DNA of 60,000 nt from the NCBI GenBank assembly GCA_012295275.1, contig CM022668.1:3818080-3878079 (forward strand), written 5' to 3'. This DNA comes from Chrysomallon squamiferum (taxonomy: Eukaryota > Mollusca > Gastropoda > Neomphalida > Peltospiridae). The notes beneath the pieces are model-generated. The model was not told the origin of the DNA. It made no database searches and saw nothing but the letters and a program-made list of their open reading frames with translations. Both the position numbers and the translations under genes were made by a program. Numbering within the stretch: the first letter of the stretch is position 1; every line of letters begins with the position of its first letter. This document shows positions 1 through 13,100 of the stretch, piece by piece.

Positions 1-838
1 TTATTTATTTAATTTGTTATTTGTACGTGTTATCTTAAATTTTTCTGAGTAACGCAAGGTTTATGATGCACAAACAAGATTAAATCAAATTAAACCTTTC
101 ACTGAGTAATTAAAAACAGCTCCAGCTAAATCAATAAGACTAGAAGAGGAGAGCATGTTGGGCTGGTTGGAAGTCTCTGGACACAAGTAAATCCACTTTC
201 CACAGTTAAGAGAAATAAACATTTTAGTGGATATATCCACTTACTGCAACGAAAGACTTAAAATACATTATTTATTTGTTCAGGATAGTTACAAAAATAT
301 ACTATATTTATTTATTTATTTTTTAATTTGGTGTTTTTTTGCATACATCATCTTCATTTGGACAGAAAACAACATAAAACATTTTTAAATTTATGTCTAA
401 TTTAAATATACATTAAGTTATTCTGCTCAAGATTTAAAAGTTTAACACACAAAAAATAGGAATGATCACTGATCTCTGGGTGATTTTTACAACCTCGCTG
501 CTGGGCTACGTCTCAACAAACAAGAACTATTGATAACATTCAACAAACTGTACATTTTAACATCTTTTATAAACCAAATCAATATCAAGATGCTGATACA
601 TTGACAACAACTCTTTATCATGCTGTTTGTAGACTGGCCAAGCTGGAAAGAAACTATTACAAATCTCGCTGTGATACACTGACCTCTCTATGGGATACAC
701 TTATGTTAATATAGATCCATGTTTTAGAAAAGGATGTATCTGCTTAAATATTTTATTTAATGTGTAGACTATTTATATAAATTGTATGTGTATGTATTTT
801 ATATAAACATTAAATATGCAAGCAAGTGTGTGTATATG

Positions 839-840
<2 letters not shown>

Positions 841-882
<42 letters not shown>
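841..882. repeat. (GT)n microsatellite
   Basis: About 21 uninterrupted GT dinucleotides. The opposite strand reads as a poly-Thr/His frame, which is only a product of the repeat. Confidence 0.95.
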
Positions 883-884
<2 letters not shown>

Positions 885-1518
885 ATTTATATCTATCCAA
901 AAATATATAAAAGTATTTCCATAGATAAAGTGCACAGCAGGACAATTTAGAATGAATGTAAACGAGGCACTTATCAGTTGATTATGATCATAAGGTTGTT
1001 CTGCTATTTTGTTCAAACTATTTATTAATTATTGTTTTAACAGAATTATTTTATGTTAGTATTTTACTGGTTATGACATTGATTACAGATATGAAACCTG
1101 TGTCTCCATGAACAAAGCATTATGATGTATTTGGTTGTTTTTTTAAATAATTCTAAAATTACAAATTATCTCTTTTTATGAAATAGTTATTATATACCAT
1201 CCTCCAGAAACAGATCTTCCCAACTGTTACAAGACTCATTACTGATCTGAATATTCTTTTAAAGATCTGCTACACATACATTTAATTATGAAGATATAAA
1301 ACATGATGTGGTCTATGTTGTTGAAAGTGAATGACTCACTGAATGATGGATGATAAAGTTCAGTGTGGCATGTCTCAAATTATCTGTGTTATCTGACAGC
1401 AGCCAGAGCTGTATAGTCAAACCACATATACCTAATCTCATCTCTTATACACCACAATGTATTTCCTTACATCTACCATACTGCTGGTGATTGTAATACC
1501 TCAGCATATACATATAAA

Positions 1519-1522
<4 letters not shown>

Positions 1523-1552
<30 letters not shown>
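1523..1552. repeat. (GT)n microsatellite
   Basis: About 15 GT dinucleotides flanked by AT-rich sequence. Confidence 0.9.
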
Positions 1553-1554
<2 letters not shown>

Positions 1555-1740
1555 ATAAGACAGAGGTATAGACAGATATGTATCTGTGGATGGCACCATA
1601 TACATTTACATATGTATCAGAAGTGTTTTTAATTAATAATTGTTGTATATTTCATTTATTGTATTTCAAATAGCTATGAATACTTGATATAACAAAAAGA
1701 TAATAAATAAATTGAAAACAATAACCCTACATAATTCTAA

Positions 1741-1776
1741 ACACACACACACACACACACAATTACACACACACAT
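1741..1776. repeat. (AC)n microsatellite
   Basis: An AC run interrupted once by a short ATT segment, immediately before the dispersed-repeat-like block. Confidence 0.9.
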
Positions 1777-1786
1777 CCATATATAA

Positions 1787-2257
1787 AGTGGTGCCTTGAC
1801 TTACGACTTTAATTCATTCGTGACCGAGCTCATAACTCAAATCTGCTCGTATATCAAATAAATTTTCCCAACTGAAATTAATTAAAATACCATTAAATCT
1901 GTTCCAGCCACCCAAAACTGCCCCATTTTTTTTTTAGTAATGTGTTTTTAAGTAAGAAAAATATATTTATAAATGACAAATATTGTAAAAAATAATAATA
2001 ATAATAATAAAAGAGAATGTAAAGAAATAAATTGGTTTTGTAAATCAGACATTATTTTAGTGTCTTTGGCTGGAGTTACAGCCTATATCGACTCCATCTG
2101 CTTCAGTATGGTACTATGCTTATACTGTCTAACCAAATTGACTGTATACACACCTCACTCATGTTTTTCTATGATTTCATGCTTTAATTCAATTGTCATC
2201 ATCCGATTCTTCTTCTCAGCACTGTCATTTGCACTCACTTTCTTACAATCTTTTTAA
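1787..2257. repeat. Probable dispersed repeat (unclassified)
   Basis: The segment begins with a motif of the type GGTGCCTTGACTTACGA, then GTGACCGAGCTC and AACTCAAATCTGCTCG. This recalls a dispersed repeat family I associate with several animal genomes, but I cannot name it and no second copy is visible in this window. Base composition is more even than in the flanks, and the block is bracketed by AC microsatellites. It contains a 94-codon open frame starting at 1973, which I regard as incidental. A repeat-library search would settle the identity and the ends. Confidence 0.4.
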
Positions 2258-2435
2258 CTTATGTTTTTTACTTTATGTAAAACTGGATATTTTTATGCCA
2301 AGATATCAAGATAACTCGCCTTAAATGGCAACTTTTTTTAAAGTAAATGTGATCACACAGCATAATAAATATATATATATATATAAATATATATTTAGAT
2401 AAAATAAGTAATCTGTTAGCAACCACTGATTCACA

Positions 2436-2436
<1 letters not shown>

Positions 2437-2484
<48 letters not shown>

Positions 2485-2492
2485 ACACACAT
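2437..2492. repeat. (AC)n microsatellite
   Basis: About 28 AC dinucleotides with a single AT interruption. Poly-Val/Cys frames on the opposite strand are repeat artefacts. Confidence 0.95.
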
Positions 2493-3100
2493 GCAAACAG
2501 ATGCACAGATACAAATACATTTTAATGAACTTGCATTCACATGTGTGTGTCTGCCGAGATGTCTAACTACTACAAGCAAATGAGTTTGTTATCAACGTGA
2601 CAGGATCAGCAGTCCTGTTTGCTGATTGCTTGGAATGTCTGTGTTCTGCTGCTGGTCAGATAGACACAGAACATGTAGATATGTACATCTTGAGATAACT
2701 CACAAAACTAGCATGTTTCCTGTCCTTCCTGCTTCAGTGATCTAAATATACCTCTGCTTACTGTAGTACGTGTAACGTCAGTGTATTAAACACACACCTA
2801 CTGGTCATGCTTCACCAGCATCAACACATGTACTCATCAACACACACATGTATGTATTCTCTCAGATTAAACTGAATATGGTACATTTAATCTACACAAA
2901 GCACATGTAATGTATTATAGAAACTCAATATGTCAAGTTTAATTAATTAAATAGTACACTTAAATACAACAGCTTCAAGTGTTGATGAATTAATGATTAT
3001 AGTAACTGTCTAACTGTTCCAGATGTATTTAATAATGAAAATTAAGAAATGTTCTAAACATTTTAGTTATAAATTAAACTATCGGAATATTCATAATGAA

Positions 3101-3340
3101 TGACATTAGAAATAATTACTTACTAACAAAAACAATGCTGTAAACATTAGAGATAATTACATTACTAACAAGCAATGCTGTAAATATCAGAGATAAATAC
3201 ATTACTAACATAAATAATGCTCTAAATATCAGAAATAATTACTTACTAACACAAATGGTGCTTTAAACATCATAGATAATTACTTTACTAACATAAGAAT
3301 GCTGTAAAGATTAGAGATAATTACATTACTAACATAATGT
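3101..3340. repeat. Degenerate tandem repeat, unit about 43-54 bp, about five copies
   Basis: Successive units share the core GATAATTACATTACTAACA followed by AATGCTGTAAA. Copies differ by substitutions and small indels, so the array is old. Confidence 0.75.
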
Positions 3341-5550
3341 AAGTAAGTGCAGTGACACAAATATTGATAATGTACTATTTGTTATCCAGACTGTGTAAAG
3401 ATATCACTGACTTGCTTATCACAGGTTTATACTTGAAAAGAAAGTAAATACAGTCAACAAGTAGTCATATTGTTATTTTCATATTAATGAACTATTCAAT
3501 ATATTCACATAAAATATCAAAAACAGCTGAACTATTGTGAATATTCAATAAAGGAAAACGTATTAGTGATAGGTGAACTGTTATGAAAATACAGTGTATG
3601 TAAATACATTAATGACTGCTGATCTATTATGAACATCCAGTTTATGTAAACATATTAGTTATAATTTGCTATTACAAATATTTATAATGTATTATAACAT
3701 ATTAGTATTATTAAAGAAAACAGTGCTGATAGTTAACTATTACTATTATTTGTAATGCATTATATATATATCAGTTATATAAAAGAAAAATACAAGTTGA
3801 CATGTAAGTAAATTAACATTCTTCTGAACAGTTCAAGTAGGGCTGTCATGGCACAGTCTCTGTCTTCTGACAAATGATTGTTTACCTCTGGTCAGATACC
3901 TGTGTTTTGCCATGACAACACTGTTTAACTTTGTAATTACACTGACTGCCAGGTGTCTCCTGTATCTCTTTGTGAAATAGTTCAAAGAGAAACAGTGAAG
4001 TTGTAAACTAACTCACTGTCATAACCTTCTCAGTAAAAACAATTAAACATCAGCAGTTACACTAGTTTGTACATAATTACTTCAAACGTGGTGACAGGTT
4101 ATTTATTAATAACATGTAATTTATTTTAAACATTTCACATCTCTGGAATTCTATTTGAAAACAGACCAAATACTTATTTTCTTCTTTTTTCACTGCTATT
4201 CCTACTTATATAATTAAACATGAGTTTAACAAGAACAGAAAATTAGATTAAATTAAAAAAAAAATCTTTTTTTTTTTGAAATTATTAATTACTTTCATTT
4301 TTATTTATTTTTTACATATTTCTGTGAAATTAAGTGTCAATACTATAGCTATGTGTAAAAATACTTCATACAAATATGAAATGTTAGTCTTTATTACAAA
4401 AGCGCATCTTTACATAAGCATGGCTTTTAATTCAAGTCTTGAATGAGATACACTTGAATACCCATCAAATCTTAGCTCTGTACTCTACAACCAGTGTAGT
4501 CTGTTTGTGACTAACGAATACCAAAGAAAGTTAACTGCATGTGTGAATTCATTTGCCCTGTTTACTTACACTGAGCACAGGAATGAGTGGCCATCACTCA
4601 CTCAGTCATTGCTCAAAACCAAAGAAGCGAAATGATAAAGAGGAAAATTGATGTCTTCCATCAGCTAAGCTAGCAAAATGAAAGTTAGAAAGATAAAGCC
4701 CCCAAAAAAGAATAGATCACAGAGATAAAAATGATACACAAAAAGAGTTTATATATATCAAGAAAGAAATATATCATGAGAAACAAATAGTGTGATAAAT
4801 AGACAGTGTGTGATGTGAGAGAGAAGCCAATAAAATAGTTTTAAAAACAATAGTAATAAATAGATGTTGGGATTTTTTAATTTTGAATTTAAACTTGGAT
4901 TCCATCAAGTCCTGCAAATTATTTCAAGTTTTTTTTTAGAGTACAAGACTGAGAAAGGCTACATTACATTAATATTACTGTTGAGCAAAATAAACTAACA
5001 AAGACAGCTACTGATGAATCATCCAGATCAGTCAACATACATATGCATTAACCATGTCAGTTAATATTAAACTACTGACATTGTTTTGTCTACATCTGTA
5101 TTGTATATTTACTAACTTCATGTATGTTTTACTCCAATTCTAGTCATTTTTTTTTTGTATTTATTTCTCAATGAGTCGTTCTGCATAAACTTTCATAATT
5201 AACTTTTACTCACTAATTTCTCTTTTCATTCTTTTCTTTTACTTTTAGTATTAAAAGGACCAAGAAAACAATGATAATTGTTTGTTGGTAGTGTAGTGGA
5301 GATTATGTTTGGGGATAAAGATACAACAGCATGAGAATGCGTGTCATATCAGTCTAAGTTAAGAACTGCTGATAAAGAAGTCAATAACTGCGACAACAGT
5401 GTTGTTGTTGTTCTGTTATGTGACATCAGCTGACACAAACCTGCTAGAGTAAACAAGATGAGTTTTATAATATATAAATAATTACAAAGATACCAACCTG
5501 GGTATACTGGACACTGAATAATAAAGAAAACCTATCTCTTTAAAATTGAA

Positions 5551-5783
5551 ATAGTAAGAAAATAGATAATTACTATATCCTGGACAACATACACACAACA
5601 TAACACACACAGAACACAAACATAAGATTCACAAAAAATGCAGACAATATATATATGTTGTGTGCATTTTAATATATATATATATGTTGTCTGCATTTTT
5701 TGTGAATCTTATGTTTGTGTTCTGTGTGTGTTATGTTGTGTGTATGTTGTCCAGGATATAGTAATTATCTATTTTCTTACTAT
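5551..5783. repeat. Long inverted repeat (palindrome 1), arms about 97 bp
   Basis: The left arm starts ATAGTAAGAAAATAGATAAT and the right arm ends with its exact reverse complement. Reading inward, the arms match without a visible mismatch for about 97 bp, around an AT-rich centre of about 40 bp. It resembles a foldback or MITE-type element. Transcribed inside the myosin intron it would fold into a long hairpin. No coding content. Confidence 0.9.
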
Positions 5784-5784
5784 T

Positions 5785-5914
5785 TATAGATGTTACAGAA
5801 TTGTCTACACACTCAAAACACTCATGATAATATGTTAAATATAAATATGTATATAAACATTTAGCATATTATCATGAGTGTTTTGAGTGTATAGACAATT
5901 CTGTAACATCTATA
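5785..5914. repeat. Long inverted repeat (palindrome 2), arms about 58 bp
   Basis: The left arm starts TATAGATGTTACAGAATTGT and the right arm ends ACAATTCTGTAACATCTATA. The arms pair over about 58 bp with about two mismatches. It directly abuts palindrome 1, so the two hairpins form a tandem pair that ends 36 bp from the myosin splice donor. Confidence 0.88.
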
Positions 5915-5949
5915 TATTCAAACAAACACTATTTAAAAACTGAACTCAC

Positions 5950-6825
5950 CTCAAGGACAGGTCCAGCACCTAGAATAGTCTGCTCCACTCCACTCCCATG
6001 TAAACCTTTGTGGCTCAGTGCTGTCAGATGATGTAGTAACAAATTAGTACTTTCTGTTTTTCCCGATCCTGACTCTCCTGATATGACAATGCACTGGTTC
6101 TGTTTGGTACGCAACATAGTGTAATATGCTGCATCTGCTATTGCAAATATGTGAGGAGGCAATTCCCCCAACCTTTTGTTCTGGTACATTTTAACATATT
6201 TTGGGTTGTAAATAGGGAAAAACTTGAACGGATTTACAGCAATTAATATAGAACCAACGTATGTGTAGATATTGGAATTGGAAAATCGAGATTGGAGATT
6301 TTCTAAGAGAGTTTTCTCATTCAGATCTGGCAAATTACATAGATCAGGGTATTCCTTGCTTCCAATTGGCTGTTTAAGAAATGACATCAAAAAAGTATCC
6401 ACCACACTGGCATCTTTACATTCCACCCACCCCAACGAACGGGTTGCATCAGGATCTTTCTTACGGATATAAAACCTGTATCCTGTCAACAGACCTTGAC
6501 CTGTGTCAATTTCAGCATTGATGACCTTTGGCCAGAGAAGCTGAACTCTGACAGGGTTCTCCATAGGTTCAAGTCTTCGTTCCTTACAAAGCTGTCCTCC
6601 AGAAGAAAATACTTCAGCAATCTCAAAGCTATCAGGAGGACCTAGTTTGAGCTTCCTCACTGCAGTCCTCACAATCTCTATGGCAGGTGAGGTTTTCTCG
6701 GCCTCAACTGAAATGAACTCACTCTCCTGACTGAGGGGGCCTGTGTAGATTCGAACCATGTATGACTCCATGCTCCCTCGATCAACGAGTTCGACCCTTT
6801 TCGGCAGCAGCTCATATTGTGCCAT
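5950..6825 (-). CDS. MYO9: Class IX unconventional myosin, first coding exon (partial gene)
   Basis: This exon encodes the first 292 residues of a class IX myosin, a single-headed actin motor whose tail carries a RhoGAP domain. Residues about 18-115 look like the N-terminal Ras-associating (RA) fold typical of class IX. Residues about 140-292 are the start of the motor: the conserved YVGSILIAVNPF segment at about 189-200 and the P-loop GESGSGKT at 250-257. The start is the ATG at 6825, ahead of MAQYELLPKR. The exon ends in phase 0 with CTTGAG followed by GTGAGT on the minus strand. The remaining motor, IQ, C1 and RhoGAP exons must lie beyond the left edge. The RA-plus-motor order separates it from other myosin classes. 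I cannot tell MYO9A from MYO9B; invertebrates usually have one gene. A 66-codon frame on the plus strand is a shadow. Confidence 0.93.
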
Positions 6826-6959
6826 TGTTCAGAGTAACCAGACTGGGAAAAATGGACAAAACTGCTCCATAGTGTTGAGTTACAGTATCCATCGTTTCAT
6901 TTCATAGCTCAGTGTAACACATATCCAGCAGTTGACGCCAACATATATAAAAAGAAAAC
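6826..6959 (-). other. MYO9: 5' UTR part of the myosin IX exon
   Basis: Upstream of the ATG on the minus strand the sequence is untranslated. It begins after a good acceptor, TTTTTTATTTCAG followed by GTTTTC, at about 6959/6960. At least one further 5' exon should therefore lie upstream, towards 15.8-16.3 kb. The position of that exon is inferred, not seen. Confidence 0.55.
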
Positions 6960-8045
6960 CTGAAATAAAAAAGAGAAAGTTTAACATGTATTCTTATTAA
7001 GCACTGATTTAGTGATTTTTTGCTGTAAAGCTTGCTAGGAGGTCTCAATATTTATATAAATAATTTACAGAAATGTCTCATGTTTATATAAATAATTAAT
7101 AACAATAGAACAAAATAAATTACAAAAATCAAACAATTAAACAACTTCTCCACAAATTCTATTAAGAGACTTTTTTGGCATTCGACAAATAAAAACAATT
7201 TTTGTTAATGAATTTTATATTTTTCTATAATTATTTTCTATATCATTCCAAACTCAAAGTCCAGGGAATAATATTAATTTATATAATGGACCATTAATTA
7301 ATACTTTCATAATTCATTAGTGGGTTTTTTCAAAAGTGTTACATTCCAATCATTAACAATGTTTTTCTCACTATATTTTTAAAACATGATTACATGTACA
7401 TATGAATCAACAACAGACTGATAACACCTAATTGTTTCTTAAATTATGTGACTGTTAGGTGTAAAACACAGTTATTTTTATACTGATTATGTAAGAAAAG
7501 AGTAACAACTGCTGCTACTACTCCATATTTTGCTATTACTGGTCAGCAGTAAGATGTATTTTACAAACTATATGATTTTTTTCATTGATAAAAACACATC
7601 GTTCATTAATATTGGATACTGTTGTAACATTAATAACATTAATTACAACTTTCTGTATCACTTCTTCATTTGTGCAGTACAAATGTCTGGATTCTACCAT
7701 AGTTTGACCTTTTTTCTTTAAATAGTGATAAAACTTCAGCAGTAAAGAGATTATGTGTGCATTTTAGCACAAAAAGAGTTTATTGGTATTATTATCATAA
7801 AATTCATTATTATCGTCTTCATCATCATCATCTTCATCATCACCATCCTCACTATGTTTAATTGGTAATATTAAAATATAAATTCTGTTTTAATTCAACA
7901 AAAAATGAAAAATGGAAAGAGGAAGTAAGAAAATGTTTTATTTTATTTTGTTATTGTTTAGTTTGATGAATGGTGTGAAATAAAAAACCATGATGAAAAC
8001 AGGAAGTTGTACCAGTCGTAGTTCACTGTGTAATGTAACTGTGTA

Positions 8046-8931
8046 CAGTGGACTCTGTGAAAATCAGCCTCTGACTAATCTGGATTTCTGTATAAATATT
8101 TTAAAATCCTATCCAGCTTTCATTACTCTATTATGAACAAAACCTTGTCTAATCTGGATGCTGTCTACTTTGGATAACAGAACAAAAGAACAATTTATTT
8201 AGTAACCAGCTTTGTCAACAATGGTACACAATTTTACAAGTATAATAACTTCTTAAAAATGACATCAATTTGCAATTAATTGAACAAAACCGACCATGTG
8301 AGATGAAATGATTGTACTTCTCTGAAGGCTTACAAAACAGTGATGTCATACTTCTTGTAATTATTATATGCAGCTAAATGAACAAAATTATTATTAATGT
8401 GCATGGATATCTAAGTGAATTCACTCATTTAGTTTTGCACATTTTGCATTATCTTATGGAATTCATCATAAAAAATAACAACACATCGAACATTCAGTGT
8501 AGTCTAAAGAAAAATTATTAGAATAGTTTTCATCAAATCCACAGTGTAGAAAGTTTTAGCTATGAAATTCAAAACATAGTGACATTACCGCCAATTGTAT
8601 GAAGCCACCATTTCAGCAGTGAGAAAACAAATAACAACTGGCAAATTAAAAAATCTGATAGTCTTAAAATGAAAAAAGACATTAAAACTATTGCTGCTAC
8701 TACTGAAACCTGATATTTGCAACTGACGTTAAACATGGAGGCCATGACAGAGGAGTTTGCTTTGAAGTGCAATATGAAAAAAATGGTTATCAGCGGCAGT
8801 CTATATTTTCCATTTGATAGATTTTTAACTTTGTATATTTTATGTCATTTTAATTTTTATAAACTGGCACTCTGTCTGAAACAGCATATCTTGTTGGTCC
8901 CAAATGAATCTGGTTTTGACAGAGTCCACTG
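8046..8931. mobile_element. Pogo/Tigger-like non-autonomous DNA transposon
   Basis: The left end reads CAGTGGACTCTGTGAAAATC and the right end is its near reverse complement. This gives terminal inverted repeats of about 22 bp with two mismatches. Each end is flanked by TA (8044-8045 and 8932-8933), the target duplication of Tc1/mariner-pogo elements, and ends beginning CAGTG are typical of the pogo/Tigger branch. A second subterminal motif, TAATCTGGAT, occurs twice near the left end. The 886-bp interior has no intact transposase frame, so I call it non-autonomous or an eroded deletion derivative. Confidence 0.72.
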
Positions 8932-8959
8932 TAATTACTTTTCATGAAACTATGAAATA

Positions 8960-9085
8960 ATAGTATCAGCTGTTGTATATACTACATAATTTATGTAACA
9001 TAGAAATTATATATGTGATAGTATCAGCTATTGTACAGTACATAATTTATGTAACATAGAAATTATATATGTGATAGTATCAAGT
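8960..9085. repeat. Short tandem array, unit about 58 bp, just over two copies
   Basis: Units share GTGATAGTATCAGCT and ACATAATTTATGTAACATAG. It lies 30 bp beyond the right end of the pogo-like element. Confidence 0.8.
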
Positions 9086-9925
9086 GTTACATACTGTATA
9101 ATGGGTTATTTTATTGTTATAGGTGTTGTATAATATATATTACAATGAGATATATATTTGGTGTTGTTTTCTTTTTAATACAAAGTAAAACTATAAGGTA
9201 CAGTAAATACATTAGTATCAGATATATATACACCTGAGTTACAGAAATGTTCAAGCCATCACCTCTGTTTTAATATGGTGTGTATAATAGCATTATATCT
9301 GTTGTAAGATCACAACAATAATAATAATAATAATCATAATAATAATTTTGAAAAATTATTTGCTATAGGTATAAAACTATGGTCATAACTGCAGCACATT
9401 AATTACTTCTCAGTACAATATCTTAAACAAAATTATTTTGTACATTGTAATGAAAGCAAGTGTTCTTGAATTATCTATTAAAAAAGGTCTAAATATTTCA
9501 AAATGAACTCAGCTACTTTAAAAATTACTTTGGTAATGAAAGAAAAGCCACCTGACATTAAAACTTCACAAAGGTCCTATAATTCAAAAAACTGCCTGAA
9601 GCAGGGAAAAACAACAAAACAGCTGAAATATACTGTCCTGGTATTCTGAAAATGAAAGTTGAACAGTGATGTTTTTTGCTGAAGTTCTGCATCATGAAGT
9701 TTGTTACTGACTGTGAAGATGCAATAATTTATGGAAAAAAAAACATTTATGAAGATAATCAGATTTTATAGGGAAAACAGCCAAACACACAAAAAACACC
9801 ATTTACATGTCTTAGATAATAGAAAAGCTTAACATACTTGCTTAACTTTAACCTGAGATACAAATATTTTTAACTGAAATTCACAAACAAACACAACTCA
9901 GAAGTTAACTTTAATTACATATTAA

Positions 9926-10102
9926 TCTCAAAGTACAATATAGTATACATTCAATATCAAAGTACAATATAGTACACATTTAACCTCAAAGTACAATATA
10001 GTATATACTTAACCTCAAAGTACAATATAGTATACATTTAATCTCAAAGTACAAAATAGTATACATTTAATCTCAAAGTACAGACCTGCATATATTTAAC
10101 AT
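9926..10102. repeat. Tandem array, unit about 30 bp, six copies
   Basis: Each unit contains TCAAAGTACAATATAGTATA followed by an ACATTTAACC-like tail, with scattered substitutions. Confidence 0.85.
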
Positions 10103-13100
10103 GAAAGTCCTGTCTCTTATATACATTTAACCTCTATTAATAAACATTCATAATGTAAATGTGCATTAACATCAATCAAGTATAAAAATATTTACGTTAT
10201 TAACTGTTTAAGCAAAGATATTTATATTATTAATAGGTGTAACTTCTGTGAATGTGCAAAAACAGTCCATCCAGACTATTAAACCTAGTTGATGAAGTTA
10301 ATTCATATTTAAACAACTCTGTTAAAAAATAGATGTCATGAACATACTTTCATTTCACTTGGTTAATATTCAACACTGAAACAAGCTCACATTTAATGTA
10401 ACTGATGTACACAGTAACCAGTTAGACATTTAACCTTGAACACATCAAGCACAATCTGGCTGTTTGTCTTATTAAGCTTCATGGTTACAATAACTTTTAG
10501 ACTTGAGACTATTTATTTTCTTCTCACTGATTTAGATATATAGCCTGAAGCAAAGTTTTGACTGTTTGTGAAATTTTGACAAACAATAGTTAGTCACAAT
10601 AATAGCTCAGATTAAAATAATGGAATGCAAATTAACTATTTAATAAATTCATTATGAAAACAACTGGCTGAGTTTTAAACTATATTAAATACATAAGCTA
10701 GAGATAAGCAGTGTTAATAAGAATATAAACTATAATAATAAAGACTACAACAAAAAATTGGTTGTTAAATGAAAACGTTATAATTTGTTCAATACAGAAA
10801 AAAAATGAAAAAATCATTTGTTTTTTTGAAAAAGACAGCCGAGTGGAAAAAATATCAAAACATTTTTTTTTTTTTTTTAAATTAATAAATTAAAAAAATT
10901 AAAAATTAAAATATTTAGGAAATAAATAAATAAAACAGTACAAAACATTTTACCTTTTTTTTACTAATAGTAAGATTTTGGTTACTTATGTAGACTCTGT
11001 TTATGTGGGAATGTGTTTGTGTGCTGAGAAGCAGAGGCATAATTCTGCAGGAAATTAATTGGCATGTTCCATTTTTATGCATACTAACTGAAATGACAGA
11101 CAGTGCAATCATAATTTGTATGAGCACTTCTTTCTTTTTTCTTCTTTTATCAGAAAATCTTTATTGCCTGTCAAATATCAATAACTATTTTCACTCTTTT
11201 TTAAAAAATAAATACTTCCTGGGTCTAAATATCATCCTGAGAGAGCTGATAAATGAAACGTGAGATATCAAACACATAAATGTATTTCTTCTGTTTTCAC
11301 TTTGCAGCAATGGCTGCGTTAATATATTCTAATAGGATCAAGACACAAGCTATGTAGAAAAACCCCATGGATAGTTAAAGAAACCACTGACTTTAAGCCT
11401 GTATAAGACACTAACAGAGAGTTAACAAGCTAAAGATTAAGAAGGTTTTACTGTAATAGCCAGTTTTACACTGCAGTAATTAGTGAGATAATTAAGGGAT
11501 AACAGATAATAATCCAGTCTGAACAGCCATGCTGAAATCAGCCAGTATTCAATGACTATGTCCTCCAGTTATTATCATATTATTATGTAATCATGTTGCA
11601 ACATATCAGATATTTCTACAACATCAGGGTATATCTGTTGTTTACATAAAATTTCAAATGTGCTTATCTACAGTCAAATATATTTGTCAAATATGGAAAA
11701 GCTATATAGACTGTGTGTGTATGTGTGTTCTGAATATATGTATGTTTATGTACACACATAATATAGTGTATACACACCTGATTTATCACTCTACAGTGCA
11801 GTGACAACTGGCCAAACTCAACAGAGATGATATTAATGAGAAACTTAATTGACTTGGTTAAACTAATATTATTCTACACAGACAGAGACTGACAGGCTTG
11901 TTAAGATGTATGTTTTCACTACTGCTATGAAATATGACTTTATAATCTATCAAGAATACAAATACTTTTAAAAAAAAGATAATTATTTCTACTAGTAGCA
12001 CTAACAAGGATTTGCAAAAGATAGATTTTCTGAAGATATAGCACCAGTCACACACCATATTATTGAGATATTATAAAATAGTAAAACATATACATCTGTG
12101 AATTTTCACAAGCTAAATGTTAATTGGGATGAAACAGAGTGAGTCATAGCCAGTGTGTTGAACAAATGAATATCATTCAGATAATTTATATTATAGTGAT
12201 AACAGTTACTATATATAGATATGGAATCAAAGGATATAAATTATTATTTATAAATATTTTTTCCCATATGTATGTAAGTATGCATGAGGTTCATTCATTA
12301 ATATAAATACACACATTTTTTTTTATTGATACTTTTATCTGCTACAGACCCTTGAGCACATATACTCATTACACATGCACTGACATACATAATTACAAAA
12401 TACCTAATGAAATATAAATTAATATTATAACCTTTATTGTATTTGTTTTTATTGTTAATGGTAGAAGATTAATTAAGCAAAGTCATGTTTCTTTGTTCAA
12501 ATGTAACTTCCTTACAATACATACATTAGAAATTAGCTGGTAGTGAAACACAATTAATTTTTTTTTATTTAGCTTCAAGTACTAATCTACAAACAGTCAG
12601 ACGCATATGTTATGGCTGCAACATGATTAATTATGATAAGAATAAGAATGCGCCTGTAGGCAGTGGTACACAGGAAAATATTAGTTATATCACCAAGTTC
12701 AATCAAGTCACAAATTTCAATTAGCTATGAGTCTAACAAAAACAGACCTCACTGTCACTGTTCACTGGTTCATTATATAACATTGATGTGTATATTCACT
12801 TTACCCATAAAACACTTATTTTTAGAGTTCATTAATTTGTCCAGCTTACACTGTCTATAGTTGCTGTATAACTCAGTGTTAGGTGTGTACAGTTTATGAA
12901 TTAGATTGGTGTATGTTTATAGTCACTGTACAGATCAACTTTTCAGATAGACAAGTTCAGATGAAATAACCAGACCTATTATATGAAATACACTAAAAAT
13001 AAACAAACATTTAATGACCAACCAGCAGACAAGAAAATACACATAGAAATAATATGCATAGGTGTTCATTTGTTTGGCAAATAAAGACAATACACTACTG

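Larger units (their letters stand above)
1..5550. other. Intronic DNA of the minus-strand myosin IX gene; no exon found
   Basis: This AT-rich stretch lies downstream of the first coding exon of the myosin gene on the minus strand, so it should be intron. I looked on the minus strand for the next motor-domain exon and found nothing convincing. The next exon is therefore probably off the left edge and the intron exceeds 5.9 kb. The region holds several CA/GT microsatellites, a dispersed-repeat-like block at about 1787-2257 and a degenerate tandem array at about 3101-3340. Short open frames here are low-complexity or repeat-derived. Confidence 0.55.

Noticed and set aside
1973-2257. 94-codon open frame on the plus strand
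   Set aside because: It lies inside the probable dispersed repeat, starts with an AAT run coding for Asn, and resembles no known protein.
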